Source of the DNA: Enoplosus armatus
Lineage: Eukaryota; Chordata; Actinopteri; Centrarchiformes; Enoplosidae
Length of the DNA stretch: 64,000 bases
NCBI RefSeq assembly: GCF_043641665.1
Contig: NC_092184.1
Span: 1,724,501 to 1,788,500 of the forward strand
Direction of reading: 5' to 3'
Numbering within the stretch: the stretch's first letter is position 1; each line of letters begins with the position of its first letter. The notes below the pieces were generated by a model. That model saw nothing but the letters and a program-made list of their open reading frames with translations, did not search any database and was not told the origin of the DNA. Below are positions 1-10,750 of the stretch, piece by piece. The position numbers were made by a program, and so were the translations under genes.

Positions 1-1419
1 GCGACAGCAAGCTGTGTAATGTGCTCTTCACCAGGGAGCTGGCCAACAGGCTGGAGGGCACCAGTGTCACCTGCTACAGCCTCCACCCAGGTTAGTGCTT
101 ACTGCACATTTTATATCAGAACGTTCTCTGGCGGCTTGGAGGTCAAGACCAAGCTGGAGAGTTAGTAGATCAACTACAAATTGTGACAGTAAAGCTTATA
201 GTCCAGATATACAATAAAATCCATAGCGTCGCCACTGCTGAAGAACAGCGGTGAGTTGAAAGGGAAGAGTAACTTAGCTACGCGGCACTGGATGTTGCGT
301 CGGTCGCTCTCCGTAACGCTGGCTGATGCAGTAACTTGCAAAACGGCGAGCCAGTTTGTGTCACGGAGCCCGATGGTCCAAACAAAATAAGGGGACGTTA
401 TTCCAAAAACCTTTAGACTGCGGGCACGAGCGGCAGGATGCTGACTGCCGTCCGCCGCCGCCGTCATTAATAACAAGGACTTTCCGAAAGCTCCATACGG
501 GACCTTTTTAATGTCATATTTTTCTATTTGGCTTTGTGCCGTGTTGAAAGTCTCGCCAATGTTTTAGGTCGACCTGGTAAGACTACTTTTACAGAAAAGT
601 GACCAGGATGGTTATCCAGACACGAACAGACCGACAGAGTGACATCATTTCTTTGCTGTTGCTGTTGCTCCAGTGTCCATAATTTTTTGTCACTTTTACC
701 ATCGCGTATTGCATTGTATGATAATAATCTCCTACCAGGTTATCCAATATGAATACGCTAAAAATCACTACAAATTCACAACTGAAAACTATCTGGCAGT
801 ATCTGATGGTGATTTTTTCAGTCATTATTTAACACCAAAGTGAGAGTTTTCCACAGTGGCTTCAACATGTCTTCAGTGTATCATTTATCATTTTATTCAT
901 CAGATATCAGTGCATTTATTCACACACACGGGGCTTGGAGTGAACTCTGTGGTTCATGTAAGTGCCAGAGGACTTTCAATCTGTTGCTATCATGAGACTC
1001 CAACAGTAATTGTTTGCATTTGTTGTCACTGGACGGGCTGTGGACCCCCAGTATGGCTGAACAGTATCTGAGTGCAGGTCTTGCAACTGAGAGACTAGAC
1101 TACAGTAAACATGGAGCACTTCAGCCAAACCTCACCTGTGTTTGGATCATTTCTTCCAGGAGTCGTCCGCACAGAACTGTGTCGCAGTATGAGCTTGTGG
1201 CAGCGGCTCCTAATAATGCCCTTCGCCAAGCTGTTCTTCCTGGACCCCGAGGGGGGGTCCCAAACCACCCTGCACTGTGCCCTGCAGGAGGGCATCGAGC
1301 CTCTCAGCGGACGCTGCTTCTCTGACTGCGCGCTGCAGCAAGTGGGAGCCAAGGGACGAGACGATGCCTTGGCGAAGAAGCTTTGGGAAGTGAGTGAGAG
1401 GTTAACCGGCTTCTCATGA
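1..1419 (+). CDS. dhrs13: DHRS13-like short-chain dehydrogenase/reductase, last two exons (partial)
   Basis: The exons are 1-90 and 1160-1419, joined through a Gly codon split 1+2 across the intron; the stop is TGA at 1417-1419. About 115 C-terminal residues are visible. The window opens at Asp-Ser-Lys, just after the presumed catalytic Tyr of the SDR YxxxK motif; the Lys is residue 3. The text then reads [16 protein letters not shown], and HPGVVRTEL spans the splice, which is the post-catalytic loop typical of retinol-dehydrogenase-like SDRs. The second exon contains [18 protein letters not shown] and ends with a [20 protein letters not shown] tail. The [13 protein letters not shown] block is what I recall as characteristic of DHRS13, and the protein stops without the longer tail of the mammalian form. 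By family it is probably an NAD(P)(H)-dependent membrane-associated oxidoreductase acting on retinoid or similar substrates; the exact substrate is unknown. Most of the gene, including the Rossmann N-terminus, lies upstream of the window. An alternative is a close RDH11-14 paralogue. Confidence 0.86.
91..1159 (+). other. Terminal intron of the DHRS13-like gene
   Basis: A 1069-bp intron with GT at 91-92 (CAG|GTTAGT) and AG at 1158-1159 after the pyrimidine-rich stretch TTTCTTCCAG. Phase is conserved across it: the split codon gives Gly within HPGVV. No coding sequence or transposon is recognised inside it. Confidence 0.85.
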
Positions 1420-2676
1420 GAGACTGAATCTTAATCCAGAAGCTCAAACCTCAACAGGCCTCCACAGTTATTGTCTTATTGTTTGGTGTGTAGGGCTGGT
1501 TTCCTATGGTCTCATAGACGCACAGGTGGTGGATCCTTTGATTAATAACCCAGCATAAAGCAGCGCAACGTTTGACTTTTTCTACTATCCACATAACCGT
1601 AAACTTGTGCTGCTGTTTATCAAGTGGCAGTTCCACAAAGAAATGTCATGATTGCGCTTGTGGTTAAATCCCATTTCTTTTTTTTCTTTTTTTTTTTTTA
1701 CTGAATTGCATCTTCCGCTTTGAGTGCCATCACTTACAAATTCCAGCATGGCCGGATTTAAACTTGCTCGAAAAAACCCCACAGGTGTGATTAATATGAT
1801 CATCTGCAGCAGGTGCTAATGTTACTCCAAGCAAGAAGTCTTGGACGTTCTTATCATTATTGACAGGCGTGATATATTTGCTGGTGGTCTTATCACTGTG
1901 AAGAGCCAAACAGGGCGAAATGTTTCTCCACCAGGAAGTCAAATTTCATTCCTGTGCTCGAAGTGGATGGATGCTGGCAGCTTGGCGACACTGCAGTTCA
2001 CTGGACGATACGTAAGCTCGGCGAATTCATCCACTCGTAGCTCACAACATTCTGCAAACCGGAGCAGTGGAGCAGTTTGGCATGGGCACCATGGTCGCGG
2101 CAGTTCCATTGAAATGAACTGCTTTTCGATCTTTTTGAAATTTTGAAATAATGTCATTTGTGCGTGATTGGGCCCTGATTGTGAGATGTCTGCTCTGACT
2201 TTGTTGATGGGCCTGCAAAATATCAGATCGCTCAAAATGTAATCTAATCAGAATGACTCTGCAGAAGTCAGTGAAGTACATGGGAAATGACTATGACTAT
2301 TAATTGCAGCAGGTAACATTTTAAATAAAGCAGTTATTAACTATTTAACAACACCAGGAAATGGGTTTTCTCAAGGGAGCTTTGGGTTACAGTAGTTGGA
2401 GGGGGTGTCACAATTAAGTGACTCATCATAATTTCAGTCTTTCAGAAAGAACATTTTATTTGTGTATCAGCTGCTAGGGTAAGTGCAGCTACTTCTGCCA
2501 CCGTTGGTTATGGGAAGATGGAATAGCAGCTGTTAAAGACATTGTTTATATTTTGTTTCCCCCCCCCCCGACCTGTCGAGAGCTGGGGGTTGAGATTGGG
2601 TGTACTGTGTTTTTCTTCTTTTATTTAAGTTGCTTTCGCTCCACAACAAAATGAATAAACATTGAATAATAATAAA
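1420..2676 (+). other. Probable 3' UTR and candidate poly(A) signals of the DHRS13-like gene
   Basis: No coding sequence follows the stop at 1419. AATAAA hexamers occur at 2324-2329, 2654-2659 and 2671-2676, the last two close together in an A/T-rich stretch that would suit cleavage near 2.7 kb. A T-rich tract lies near 1675-1700 and a C11 run at 2559-2569. The real cleavage site cannot be decided from sequence alone. Confidence 0.35.
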
Positions 2677-3764
2677 GAAGGAAGTCTTATTTGTTACAAC
2701 AACGTTTGTTATGCTTGTTGTTGTATTTGACGTTGAATTGCATTGACATTCGTCGGGATTTGTGGATATAATGTGGGTTGACTATACTTGTTATACACGG
2801 GAATATTTCAGAAGCCATTCATGTTCAATTTCCAACTGGACCGGAAAGAGGTGACAGCTGGCCGAGCTGTTTGTGGTGGGTTTGGCCTGTTCGACACAGT
2901 CAAGTGAAACAATTTGAATGCACCGGAGGTTGTCTGTGTCCAGTGTGTCCACAGGGGGGCAGTAGCGTAACTCTTAACGACAGAGTCCGCAGCATGCTGT
3001 TCCTTGGCCCTTGTTGCTTGGAGCAAGGTTGTTGAGGACCGTAACCCAGCAGACCTATGGATTGTGTTCATTATGAGCGCTGATTATTAACACGGGTAGG
3101 CATGAAAGCCAGGTCAGTTGTGTGTGTTAAGAGAGGTGCTCTTGTAATTACTCAGTAGGACATTCTTCTGCGCTGGCTTCTCCTTTAACCTCAGTGTTGG
3201 CGGGGAGGAACACACATCCACGATCGATTCTTATCTCCTCCTGCCTTCAACTATGCCTTTGCCACCCCCTCTCTGCTGTTTCTCCTGCATGCTGAAAGGA
3301 CCTGTGGTAAACTTGAATCCTCCTTGAGTAGCAACTTTAATGACAATCTTTTCTTTATCCACTTACAGTTCAGCACTTCACCTCACCTGCTCCAGCAAAC
3401 AGTAATGGCAGTAAATAGGTCATGGAGCTCAACATCAATTCAAACAAGAACAAAGTTTTAACACGACCGGTTTCAGCGAAAACTCTTTACAGCTGTGGAT
3501 TATCCTTAAAACAGACAGAAGGCATTGTTTGCTGAAATTAGATGGTGCCGCAAATGTCCTTTTTTTTTCAATGCTGCAAACCACCAATAATACAGAATTC
3601 CATTCATCTCTACTGTATTGGGATTGAAGCAGAAATCTCAAAACACTGCATGGATAGATGACACTAAAAGTGGTGGACTAACGCTTTACTTCTGGTAAAT
3701 ATGGTCTTTTTTTTTTTGCTGTTGTCTGGTGGAACCTAGCTGTGCATTGCAGGGCCGGGTGGTG
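2677..3764. other. Intergenic stretch, no gene seen
   Basis: No splice-bounded or homologous coding sequence is seen in either strand. Apart from a CTCF-like motif near 2949, nothing recognisable is present. Confidence 0.6.
2949..2964 (+). promoter_or_regulatory. CTCF-like motif
   Basis: CCACAGGGGGGCAGTA differs at one core position from my recollection of the vertebrate CTCF consensus (CCASNAGGGGGCRSTR). It lies about 1.5 kb past the DHRS13-like stop. This is a motif match only; such matches also arise inside dispersed repeats. Confidence 0.3.
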
Positions 3765-3850
3765 GTTGCAGCTCCGCACGTCGAGTGGTTTGCCCATTAA
3801 TCGTAGGGTTGCCGGTATGACCCCTGGCCACACGTCATGTTTGTCGCCCG
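3765..3850 (+). mobile_element. Possible tRNA-derived SINE fragment
   Basis: A stretch ending in a B-box-like GGTTGCCGGTATGACCCC (compare GGTTCGATCC) follows text similar to the middle of teleost tRNA-derived SINEs. The A box and the usual SINE body after the B box are not recognisable, so this is at best a degenerate head fragment. Confidence 0.3.
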
Positions 3851-4316
3851 AGGGATATGCGACCACAGTGAGCTCCCTCCGTCGTTACCTATCTTCCACT
3901 AGTTTGCCTAGCAAATATGCTCAAGCTTGTCAGTCTTTCGTTGTATGTTGTGGCCAAATCCAAGTCTTCAAGCTGCTGGAACAAGGTCCTCTGAATGCTT
4001 CTGGGTTTTTTCTGCTGCGGTTAGGGGCATAACCCAATCGATGGGGAGGGGGAAGAAGAACGGTGGAAGGATGCAACCTCGTCTCACTCCAGACTGAACT
4101 GGCAAACGCATGGGTTTTGCTCAGGGTGACGCTGCATTTGCTGTGTTCGTAGATTGCTTAGATATGAACTCGCGTCAAGGCGCATGAATTTAATTGCACC
4201 TATTCAGTTGATCGTAAGAGTTGACACAGTACAAAGAGCAACCCTGATGAGGTTCAGTTGCAGGCTGTTGTAGTTGTATGGCATTTTTCCATGTGAGACA
4301 CCAGCCTAGTGTGATG

Positions 4317-4345
4317 CCCCCCCCCCCCCCCCCTTTTTTTTTTTT
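4317..4345. repeat. Poly-C/poly-T junction tract
   Basis: Seventeen C (4317-4333) are followed directly by twelve T (4334-4345). Confidence 0.95.
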
Positions 4346-4646
4346 CCTATAATTAGTACAACATGACATAGTTCTTTCAAGGAAACTCGCTAGGAAATTA
4401 GTATTAATAAACTGTTACCGTTATATTTCCCAACATGGAGAAGCGATTGCTGTTTCAAAAGTCTTCTCCGCATTACCAGGAATGATATTCTTGTGGCCAA
4501 ACACTGCATAATTTACTTATCGGTCAAATGTGATCTGCTGTTCAGATGTGACCTCTTGACCTCTGTGTGAGGTGAGGTGATGTTGGCAAACTTAGCCTTG
4601 CAGTCACACTTGTGGAATAATATTGCAGAGAAGTTGGAGAAACAGT

Positions 4647-4665
4647 AAAAAAAAAAAAAAAAAAA
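4647..4665. repeat. A19 homopolymer
   Basis: Nineteen consecutive A residues; no retroposed sequence is recognised immediately upstream. Confidence 0.95.
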
Positions 4666-5835
4666 TGCTTTACAGCCTCATTTCCTCAAGGCTCATTAGC
4701 TAAGAATGCAGTGTTGTTTCAGGCCGAAGGGTCTGCAGCTCAGGAGTGTGCGCTTCTCTTCCTTGATCTATAGTTCATAGATGTTCTGTCAGTCCTGCTC
4801 CGACTCTTGTTTGAGAAGCAGCTCATTGATGACTTGTGTGTTGTGTTTGCTTTGGGCAGACTCCACAGCACTGCAGTACTTAGTGACTGGATTAGTGCAT
4901 CAATTAGGGGGCTTTTGGATGCATAGAGCCACGCTGATTGATTTAGATGATATGGGAGCTGTGTGCAGGTTATTTGTATGGGGACAATATCAACACGTCT
5001 GAGTGAAAGAAACACCGATATTCTGATTCACTTTGTCACAGGTTTGTAATTGATTGACCGTTTCTGGCGTGTGTTTGCTGTCAGTCAAAGTGGAGATAAA
5101 AATGGCCTTTATGTGGGGAAAACAAATGCAAGAACTGAGTAGGTAGTGTCAGTCAGCAGTTAGAGCCACCATGAATAAACAGGCAATGACGATTGCGACG
5201 CGTAGTATGTAGAATGGAAATGTCTTTTGTAATGGCGGTCTACAGTATCTGCGCCATATCCAGCTCTTTTAATACATCCCTCAAGCCCCAGCCCCTAGGA
5301 ACACGCTAGCCCAAAAATACTTTTCCCCCATACACAATCATCACAAAAGTACGGTGCCTCAGAAAGGTCACGGTGGGATTAATATTTTTCTGAAACAATT
5401 TTGTGTTACTTTTCATTCCTGTGTGGCTTAACATGGCTGTCTTGGCTAATGTTAATAGGAGCAGTAACGAGTAGTCACAGTACAGCCACTGTAGCCATGT
5501 CCATGGCATCATAGATTCAAGCACAAATGCAGCTGTAGTGCGAGTATTAACCACATCCACAGCCACAGCTTCACCCGGCAGAGAGCCTGGCAGAGCAGCT
5601 GCGCTCACAGCCATTGGCTGTATACTGTCGGAGCTCGGCCTTTTGAAAGGAGTAATGAGCAATAAATTTATCATGTAAAGTGTCGCATCATCTCTCATTT
5701 CTGTTCCATCTGCAGAGCGTTTCCCTAAACTGGCAGTGTATTATAACGGGACTGGACCGACACACTCATTGTTCCTATGGATCAGGGCAACACAAAAAAA
5801 CATAGTAAGGGAGTGAAAAACCTAATGTGAGGGAA

Positions 5836-6970
5836 TGCAAAATTCATGGTGGGGATTTATTTGAAGATTTTCAGTCAGGTTTCAGAGCTCATCATAGCAC
5901 AGAGATATCACTGGCGAAAGTTACAAATGGAACATTGAATTGGCATCAAAGGAACCGCATTAAGCTGTTTAAAGTCCTATTTATCAGATCAAGTTTGCAC
6001 ATGTTTCCAATGAATCCTACACGCATACCAAAGTTAGTCATGGAGTTCCACAAGGTTCTGTGCTTGGACCAATACTATTCACCTTCACTCATATATATGC
6101 TTAACTTTAGGCAATATTATTTGGAAACACTCCATAAACTTTAATTGTTATGCAGATGATACCCAATTCTATCTATTGATCCATCCAGATGAAACCAATC
6201 AGTTAGATAAGCATACCTTAAAAAAGGACATAAAAACCTGGATGACCTGCAATTAGTTATTGTACTTGTACCCGAACACCTCCGAAACACATTATCTAAA
6301 GATATAGTTACTCTAGATGGCATTGCCCTGGCCTCCAGCGCCACCATGAGGAATCTCTGAGTTACCTTTGATCAGGACATGTCCTTTAACTCCCACATAA
6401 AACAAACTTCTAGGCCTTTAAGACTCTCCAGTTGATCCAGAATGCAGCGGCACGTGTCCTGACAGGAACCAGGATAATATTAGCTTCTCTGCACTGGCTC
6501 CCTGTAAAATTCAGAATATAGTTTAACCTCCTAAGACCCAAGCTCTATCTTAATTTCTCTTTGCTATTTGGGCTTATTGGGACCTGATAAGTATAAAAAC
6601 TAAGCATCATCTGTTGACATGATGTGGTTCCGCATACGGGGACAATTTTGAATTTCCATATAAGCAGAATTAAGTATTATGGTATAACCCAAAATGTGAT
6701 GTCCACGCATGTGGATGCCAGGTCTTAGGAGGTTAAAATCCTTCTCCTCACCTACAAAGCTCTTACTCGTGAGGCACCATCATATCTTAAAGAGCTCATA
6801 GTACCCTATTACCCCACTAGAGCACTGCGCTCCCAGAATGCAGGGTTGCTTGTGGTTCCTAGAGTCTCCAAAAGCAGAACAGTAGCCAGAGCCTTCAGCT
6901 ATCAAGCGGACCGCCTTGCCACTGTGGGCCTGCTTGACTCCTGCTGCTATGATTATTATAATTAGTCATA
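5836..6970 (+). mobile_element. L2-clade LINE remnant (reverse transcriptase, decayed)
   Basis: Broken pieces of a non-LTR reverse transcriptase appear in order on the + strand. FQSGFRAHHSTEISLAKVTN (from about 5869) is the early RT motif. GVPQGSVLGPILF lies in another frame near 6045. Then comes the catalytic Tyr-Ala-Asp-Asp at 6149-6160 (CYADDTQFY). The C-terminal domain follows with LIQNAAARVLTGTR near 6430-6470 and APSYLKELI...RALRSQNAGLLVVPRVSKSRTVARAFS at about 6775-6900. The FQSGFR and AARVLT motifs are typical of L2/CR1-group elements of fish. Part of the palm domain between the first two motifs is deleted and there are several frameshifts and stops, so it is dead. The 5' endonuclease part is absent, as expected for a truncated LINE. 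A separate MITE interrupts it at 6527-6732. Confidence 0.85.
6527..6732. mobile_element. 206-bp MITE with TTAA target duplication (piggyBac type)
   Basis: The element begins CCTCCTAAGACC and ends GGTCTTAGGAGG, perfect 12-bp terminal inverted repeats. Both ends abut TTAA (6523-6526 and 6733-6736). It splits the LINE coding text between KFRI and the ILLTYKAL-like motif, which resumes immediately after the second TTAA, so the boundaries are supported by the host element's own reading. TTAA duplication is the signature of piggyBac-superfamily transposition. No transposase is encoded. Confidence 0.85.
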
Positions 6971-8949
6971 TTTCCATTATTTAGCTTCGTCACCACGTGT
7001 GAAACTGATATAAAATCCAACATAAAAGCTGTGGGGCATTTCTGTACCTAACATGTCACTCTGAAGAATTAACGTTATCAGATATTATCTGAAATTCCCA
7101 CAGTTATATTTTTAGATTATAGTTTGACTGTGTGTTCAGAGAGAGATGGGGGGGTGGGAGACATATAAACTACAAAGCAAAGTGTTGGTAAACTCATGTT
7201 CAACATTAAATTCCCCTTGTCACCTCTTTCCTCCAGACACTCCTCACTTTTCAGTGTGAACACCCACTGATGCGCACACACACCACCACCCGTCCGGCCC
7301 TCATCAGTAACAGTAGGGGTGTCGATAAATAGAAGCATCCTCTGGGTCTTGTTATTTCCTCCGCTGCAATTAACGTTCCCATCTGCTAATCTGTGTTTAC
7401 CGCATGTTTGACTGCTGGAGTCACAGTACACACCTTCCTATCCATTTCCCAACCCCTCCCATATGCAGCTCAGGTTGTCAACGGTGAGTATGACTGATCA
7501 GTTCTCCTGAGAATCTCTGTTGCTTTGGCCCCAATGGTGGAAAATTGGGAAGTTATGATTATGCCGTATTGTACTGCAGATATTTCCGACTGATATTGAT
7601 CCTTGATTGAAGGTATTATAAAAACATGCAATTTTTTCAAATTAACTGCATTATGTTGCTGTAACAACAATTCATTTTTTCAATATTAAGGCGAGCACCA
7701 ACCTCCGGGTCTGAAAAGGGAGGAAGTGCCTTAAACCTGCATTCTTCGACTCCACTGGCTGCAAAAAGAAGTCCGTTTGTCTAGAAGTCTATGAGAAAAT
7801 GACCTCAGTAAACATTTTCCTAACGAGTTTATGGCCTCAATCGCTAGTTTCAAGTCCTTTCAAGTTCTTCAATTCAGCACGATGTTCATTTTGTAAATGA
7901 TGGTCCCATTTAGAGTAAAATAGACAATAAAGCAGGGTATGCTTTAGGGTGGGGGCTATGTTGTGATTGACAGGTTACTGCCACGGTAACATGTCAATCA
8001 GGATAGAGGCGTTTGGTTGTACTAAAAGGCACCTTAAGGAGTCTGCCGTAAATGTTTTGCTTTAAGTACATTTTCAAACTAACTTTGTTAGCAGCTACTT
8101 CTCACGGCGTAGCCAGGACCCAGGAGCCAGGTGCAGTCAGGTTGCTGGTATAGGTAGGCGTGCATGCAGGAATGAGTCCTAAAACCCAGAAATTAGTTGG
8201 CATTTTTACACTTCCGGTTGTTTTTTTTTTTTTAATGGGTTTCGGTCAGATGCCTGAAATAAAGCTTAAGAGCTTTCAACGTTTTGTTCTACAACATGAG
8301 ATACGTCAGTAGACACCCCACTCGTGAACTTTGCAACACTCTATTGTCTTCAGGTTCTCAGATCCCCAGCTCCACCCTCTCGTCCAAATATGGTCACTTC
8401 TTGTTCTAAAAAAAACAAGACGGTGACAGTCAAAATGCCAAACTAGAGGCTTCAAAACAGTTAAACCAATGTGACGTCACCCATTGGTTTCTTGAGGGAT
8501 GTTTTGAAGCTTTGATTTGGGTTCATCATTTTTTGCCGCCATCTTGGCAGAATTCATGAAATTCAAATTTGGGCAAAGAAGTTGGAGCTCAGGAGGTCCT
8601 CAGAGAGTCACAACAACACCATTCGCTCTGTCAGGTCTCGCCATCAACACACCATTCATTTACTTGAGCACAAGAAATACTAACATATAGGCAGATTGCA
8701 ATGGAATTTAATGAGCGCATTTATTTCCTCCAGAGGAACTGTACTCTACTTTGGTCATCACAAAACCTTCCCACTTTTTTTTCCCCCCACACAAGCTGAC
8801 CAGATGGTGATCATGAATGATGATGAATGTTGATCAAGGTGAGCGTATGGCCTTTGCTTTAGGCTTACACCGAATTCCCAATCTGCAAGGTAAATATTAA
8901 CAATATAAACTGATTCAGTGCCAGGACATTTGCTGAGCACATTTATGCC
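6971..8949. other. Intergenic stretch, probably old dispersed repeat, no gene
   Basis: No coding sequence is supported. The 7700-8600 part resembles the type of old non-autonomous repeat common in fish and contains the palindrome at 8448-8510, but I cannot fix its ends. The open frames 7117-7431 and 7470-7670 (minus) show no family motifs. Confidence 0.45.
8448..8510. promoter_or_regulatory. Nested palindrome centred on a consensus CRE with flanking CCAAT boxes
   Basis: TGACGTCA (8472-8479) is the perfect CREB/ATF site. It is flanked by AAACCAATG (8463-8471) and CATTGGTTT (8482-8490), and outside these by GGCTTCAAAACAG and TGTTTTGAAGC. The whole 63 bp can form an interrupted hairpin. Either it is the core of a foldback repeat or it is a genuine regulatory site; the sequence shows only the motifs and the symmetry. 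Confidence 0.5.
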
Positions 8950-9362
8950 TCATATATGCATTTAAGCACCATCCATCCGTCCTTCTCTATCCATTTTCAG
9001 CAGCCTATCCCTTGTGGGTGGCAGTGGCGATGGCCGTAAGCTGGATGTCCTTCCACCTAGCCACGTTCTCTAGCCCTTCCTGGCAGACGTATGTAATTCC
9101 TCCGATGTGGGGTTCTGCCCCATGGTCTCCTCCCAGATGCACATGCCCAGAAAACCTCCAGAGGTTTACGGACCACCTAAACTGGCCCCTTTGCAGAGGA
9201 ACAGCAGTTCGACCCCTAGTTCTTTCTGAGGTCTGAGCTATTCACTATGTGGCTAAGAGGGAGCTCAGCCACCCTGTGAAGGAAATTAATTTCAGCCGCT
9301 CGTATCCATGATCATTACCCAAAGCTCATGACAGGTGATAGGTGAGGGTTGGAACATAGGTC
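8950..9362 (-). mobile_element. Rex3 (RTE-clade LINE) 3'-end fragment
   Basis: Read on the minus strand this is the C-terminal/3' end of the same element found at 13.9-15.3 kb: the stretches at 9037-9200 and 9225-9360 match the 14040-14380 region in order and orientation. It carries the degenerate ATCCATCC tail at its 3' end near 8970. Only the last ~400 bp survive, the usual outcome of incomplete reverse transcription. Confidence 0.75.
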
Positions 9363-9446
9363 TCGCCTGGTACATCAAGACCTTCGTTTTAGGCTCCACT
9401 CTTGGCTGTAAGGAACCAAACCCCTTATCACCATTACTAACCCTTG

Positions 9447-9459
9447 CCCCCCCCCCCCC
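9447..9459. repeat. C13 homopolymer
   Basis: Thirteen consecutive C residues just upstream of the hAT-type MITE. Confidence 0.95.
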
Positions 9460-9488
9460 TCTTGTAAAGTAACTTGGTAACTTCTCAG

Positions 9489-9970
9489 CAGGGCTGGACT
9501 GGCCATCTGGCAGACTGGGCTTTCCTGGTGGGCCGACATGCCTTTTGGGTCAACACAACTGTCTTTTTTTTTTTCTTTTTTTTTTTCTAACCGGCCCATA
9601 AAATGGGTAGATCTTAATCGACACTGGGCTGGCCCAATCAGATCCCCTTCCCCTTTGGGCTCAGTGCCTTCATTAAATGGTGCACGCGTATTTGCACAAA
9701 AAAAGACGGAAAATACTCACAACGCGAGGGAGGCGTGGAGAAATTGCGGGCCAGTAAAATGAAGAATCTAGATGCGGGTTTGTTCAAGGGGCTGCAGCAG
9801 TAGCTACAGCGTCGGCAGTAGCCGCGATTATGCAGCAACAGGTAGGAAGGAGGAAAGGTGGCTGGACGTGGCCACTGCCAGGCAGAGGAGCAGGAGGAGA
9901 GTGTAGTCGAAGCGGTAAGCAGAGAGTGCTATGCAGTGAAACAGGGACTCAGTGTCCCAGTCCAGCCCTG
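9489..9970. mobile_element. 482-bp hAT-type MITE with perfect 8-bp target duplication
   Basis: The element starts CAGGGCTGGACTGG and ends CCAGTCCAGCCCTG, a perfect 14-bp terminal inverted repeat. CTTCTCAG flanks both sides (9481-9488 and 9971-9978). An 8-bp duplication with CAGGG-type ends is the hAT-superfamily signature. No transposase is encoded, so it would have been mobilised in trans. The intact duplication suggests a relatively recent insertion compared with the other elements here. Confidence 0.9.
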
Positions 9971-10733
9971 CTTCTCAGTATGTTATCACTTTACTTGAGG
10001 GGCCACAGAAAGGATAAGCAATGATGAAGTAACGAATAATGAGTTGTTGCTAGTTTTGTGCAGCTCAGTGGCTGATTCATGGAACCAGTAACTACTCATG
10101 GAGAAAGTGGTCATTATCATTAATAATAGTATCTCCCACTCTGTCCTCCAGTAACTCACCATTATCTGCTGTACAGTCCTTGATTTGGAGTTATTCAGGA
10201 ACTACTTAATTAGCGTTTTATTAATTATCAGGTCGTTCCTAATTTTGTGTTTTGGGGGGGTCTGGGGCGTTTAGGCATTTTTAGATTTGTAAACTGGCTG
10301 TTAATTGGCTCAGAAGTCACTGCATCGCAAGTGGGGAACACCTTTTTATTACTGTCTTTTGCTGAAATACAGAACATTGGCTGATGTACAAACAGTGACA
10401 CAGTACCTATTTCCCCAGCCCAAATTGAAATGACAACTTTCTCCTGTTAACAATTTGAGATTTTTGTGACAAGTCACTGCATAAAACCAGCGGGCTCAGT
10501 TCGCAGGTGTTGATAGACGTTTTAATCACGTTAACTCTCTTCATTCTCTTTTTTTTTTTAATGATCCTGCCTGTTACCCACTGTGTCTGACAAGCAAACA
10601 ACATGACACAGACATGGAGAGAAAGCAAAAACCTCCAGCCTCTCACATTCACACATACACGTCATAGCGCTTAGGAAAATGAGCGCGCCCCCTTGCTTTT
10701 TGCCATTTGCAATAATCTAATGAGAAAATGCTG

Positions 10734-10750
10734 CCCCCCCCCCCCCCCCC
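10734..10750. repeat. C17 homopolymer
   Basis: Seventeen consecutive C residues. Confidence 0.95.

Larger units (their letters stand above)
3851..5835. other. Intergenic stretch, no gene seen
   Basis: No coding or RNA gene is supported. It holds a C17/T12 junction tract at 4317-4345 and an A19 run at 4647-4665. The open frames on both strands at 4740-5015 and 5306-5698 show no family resemblance. Confidence 0.55.
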
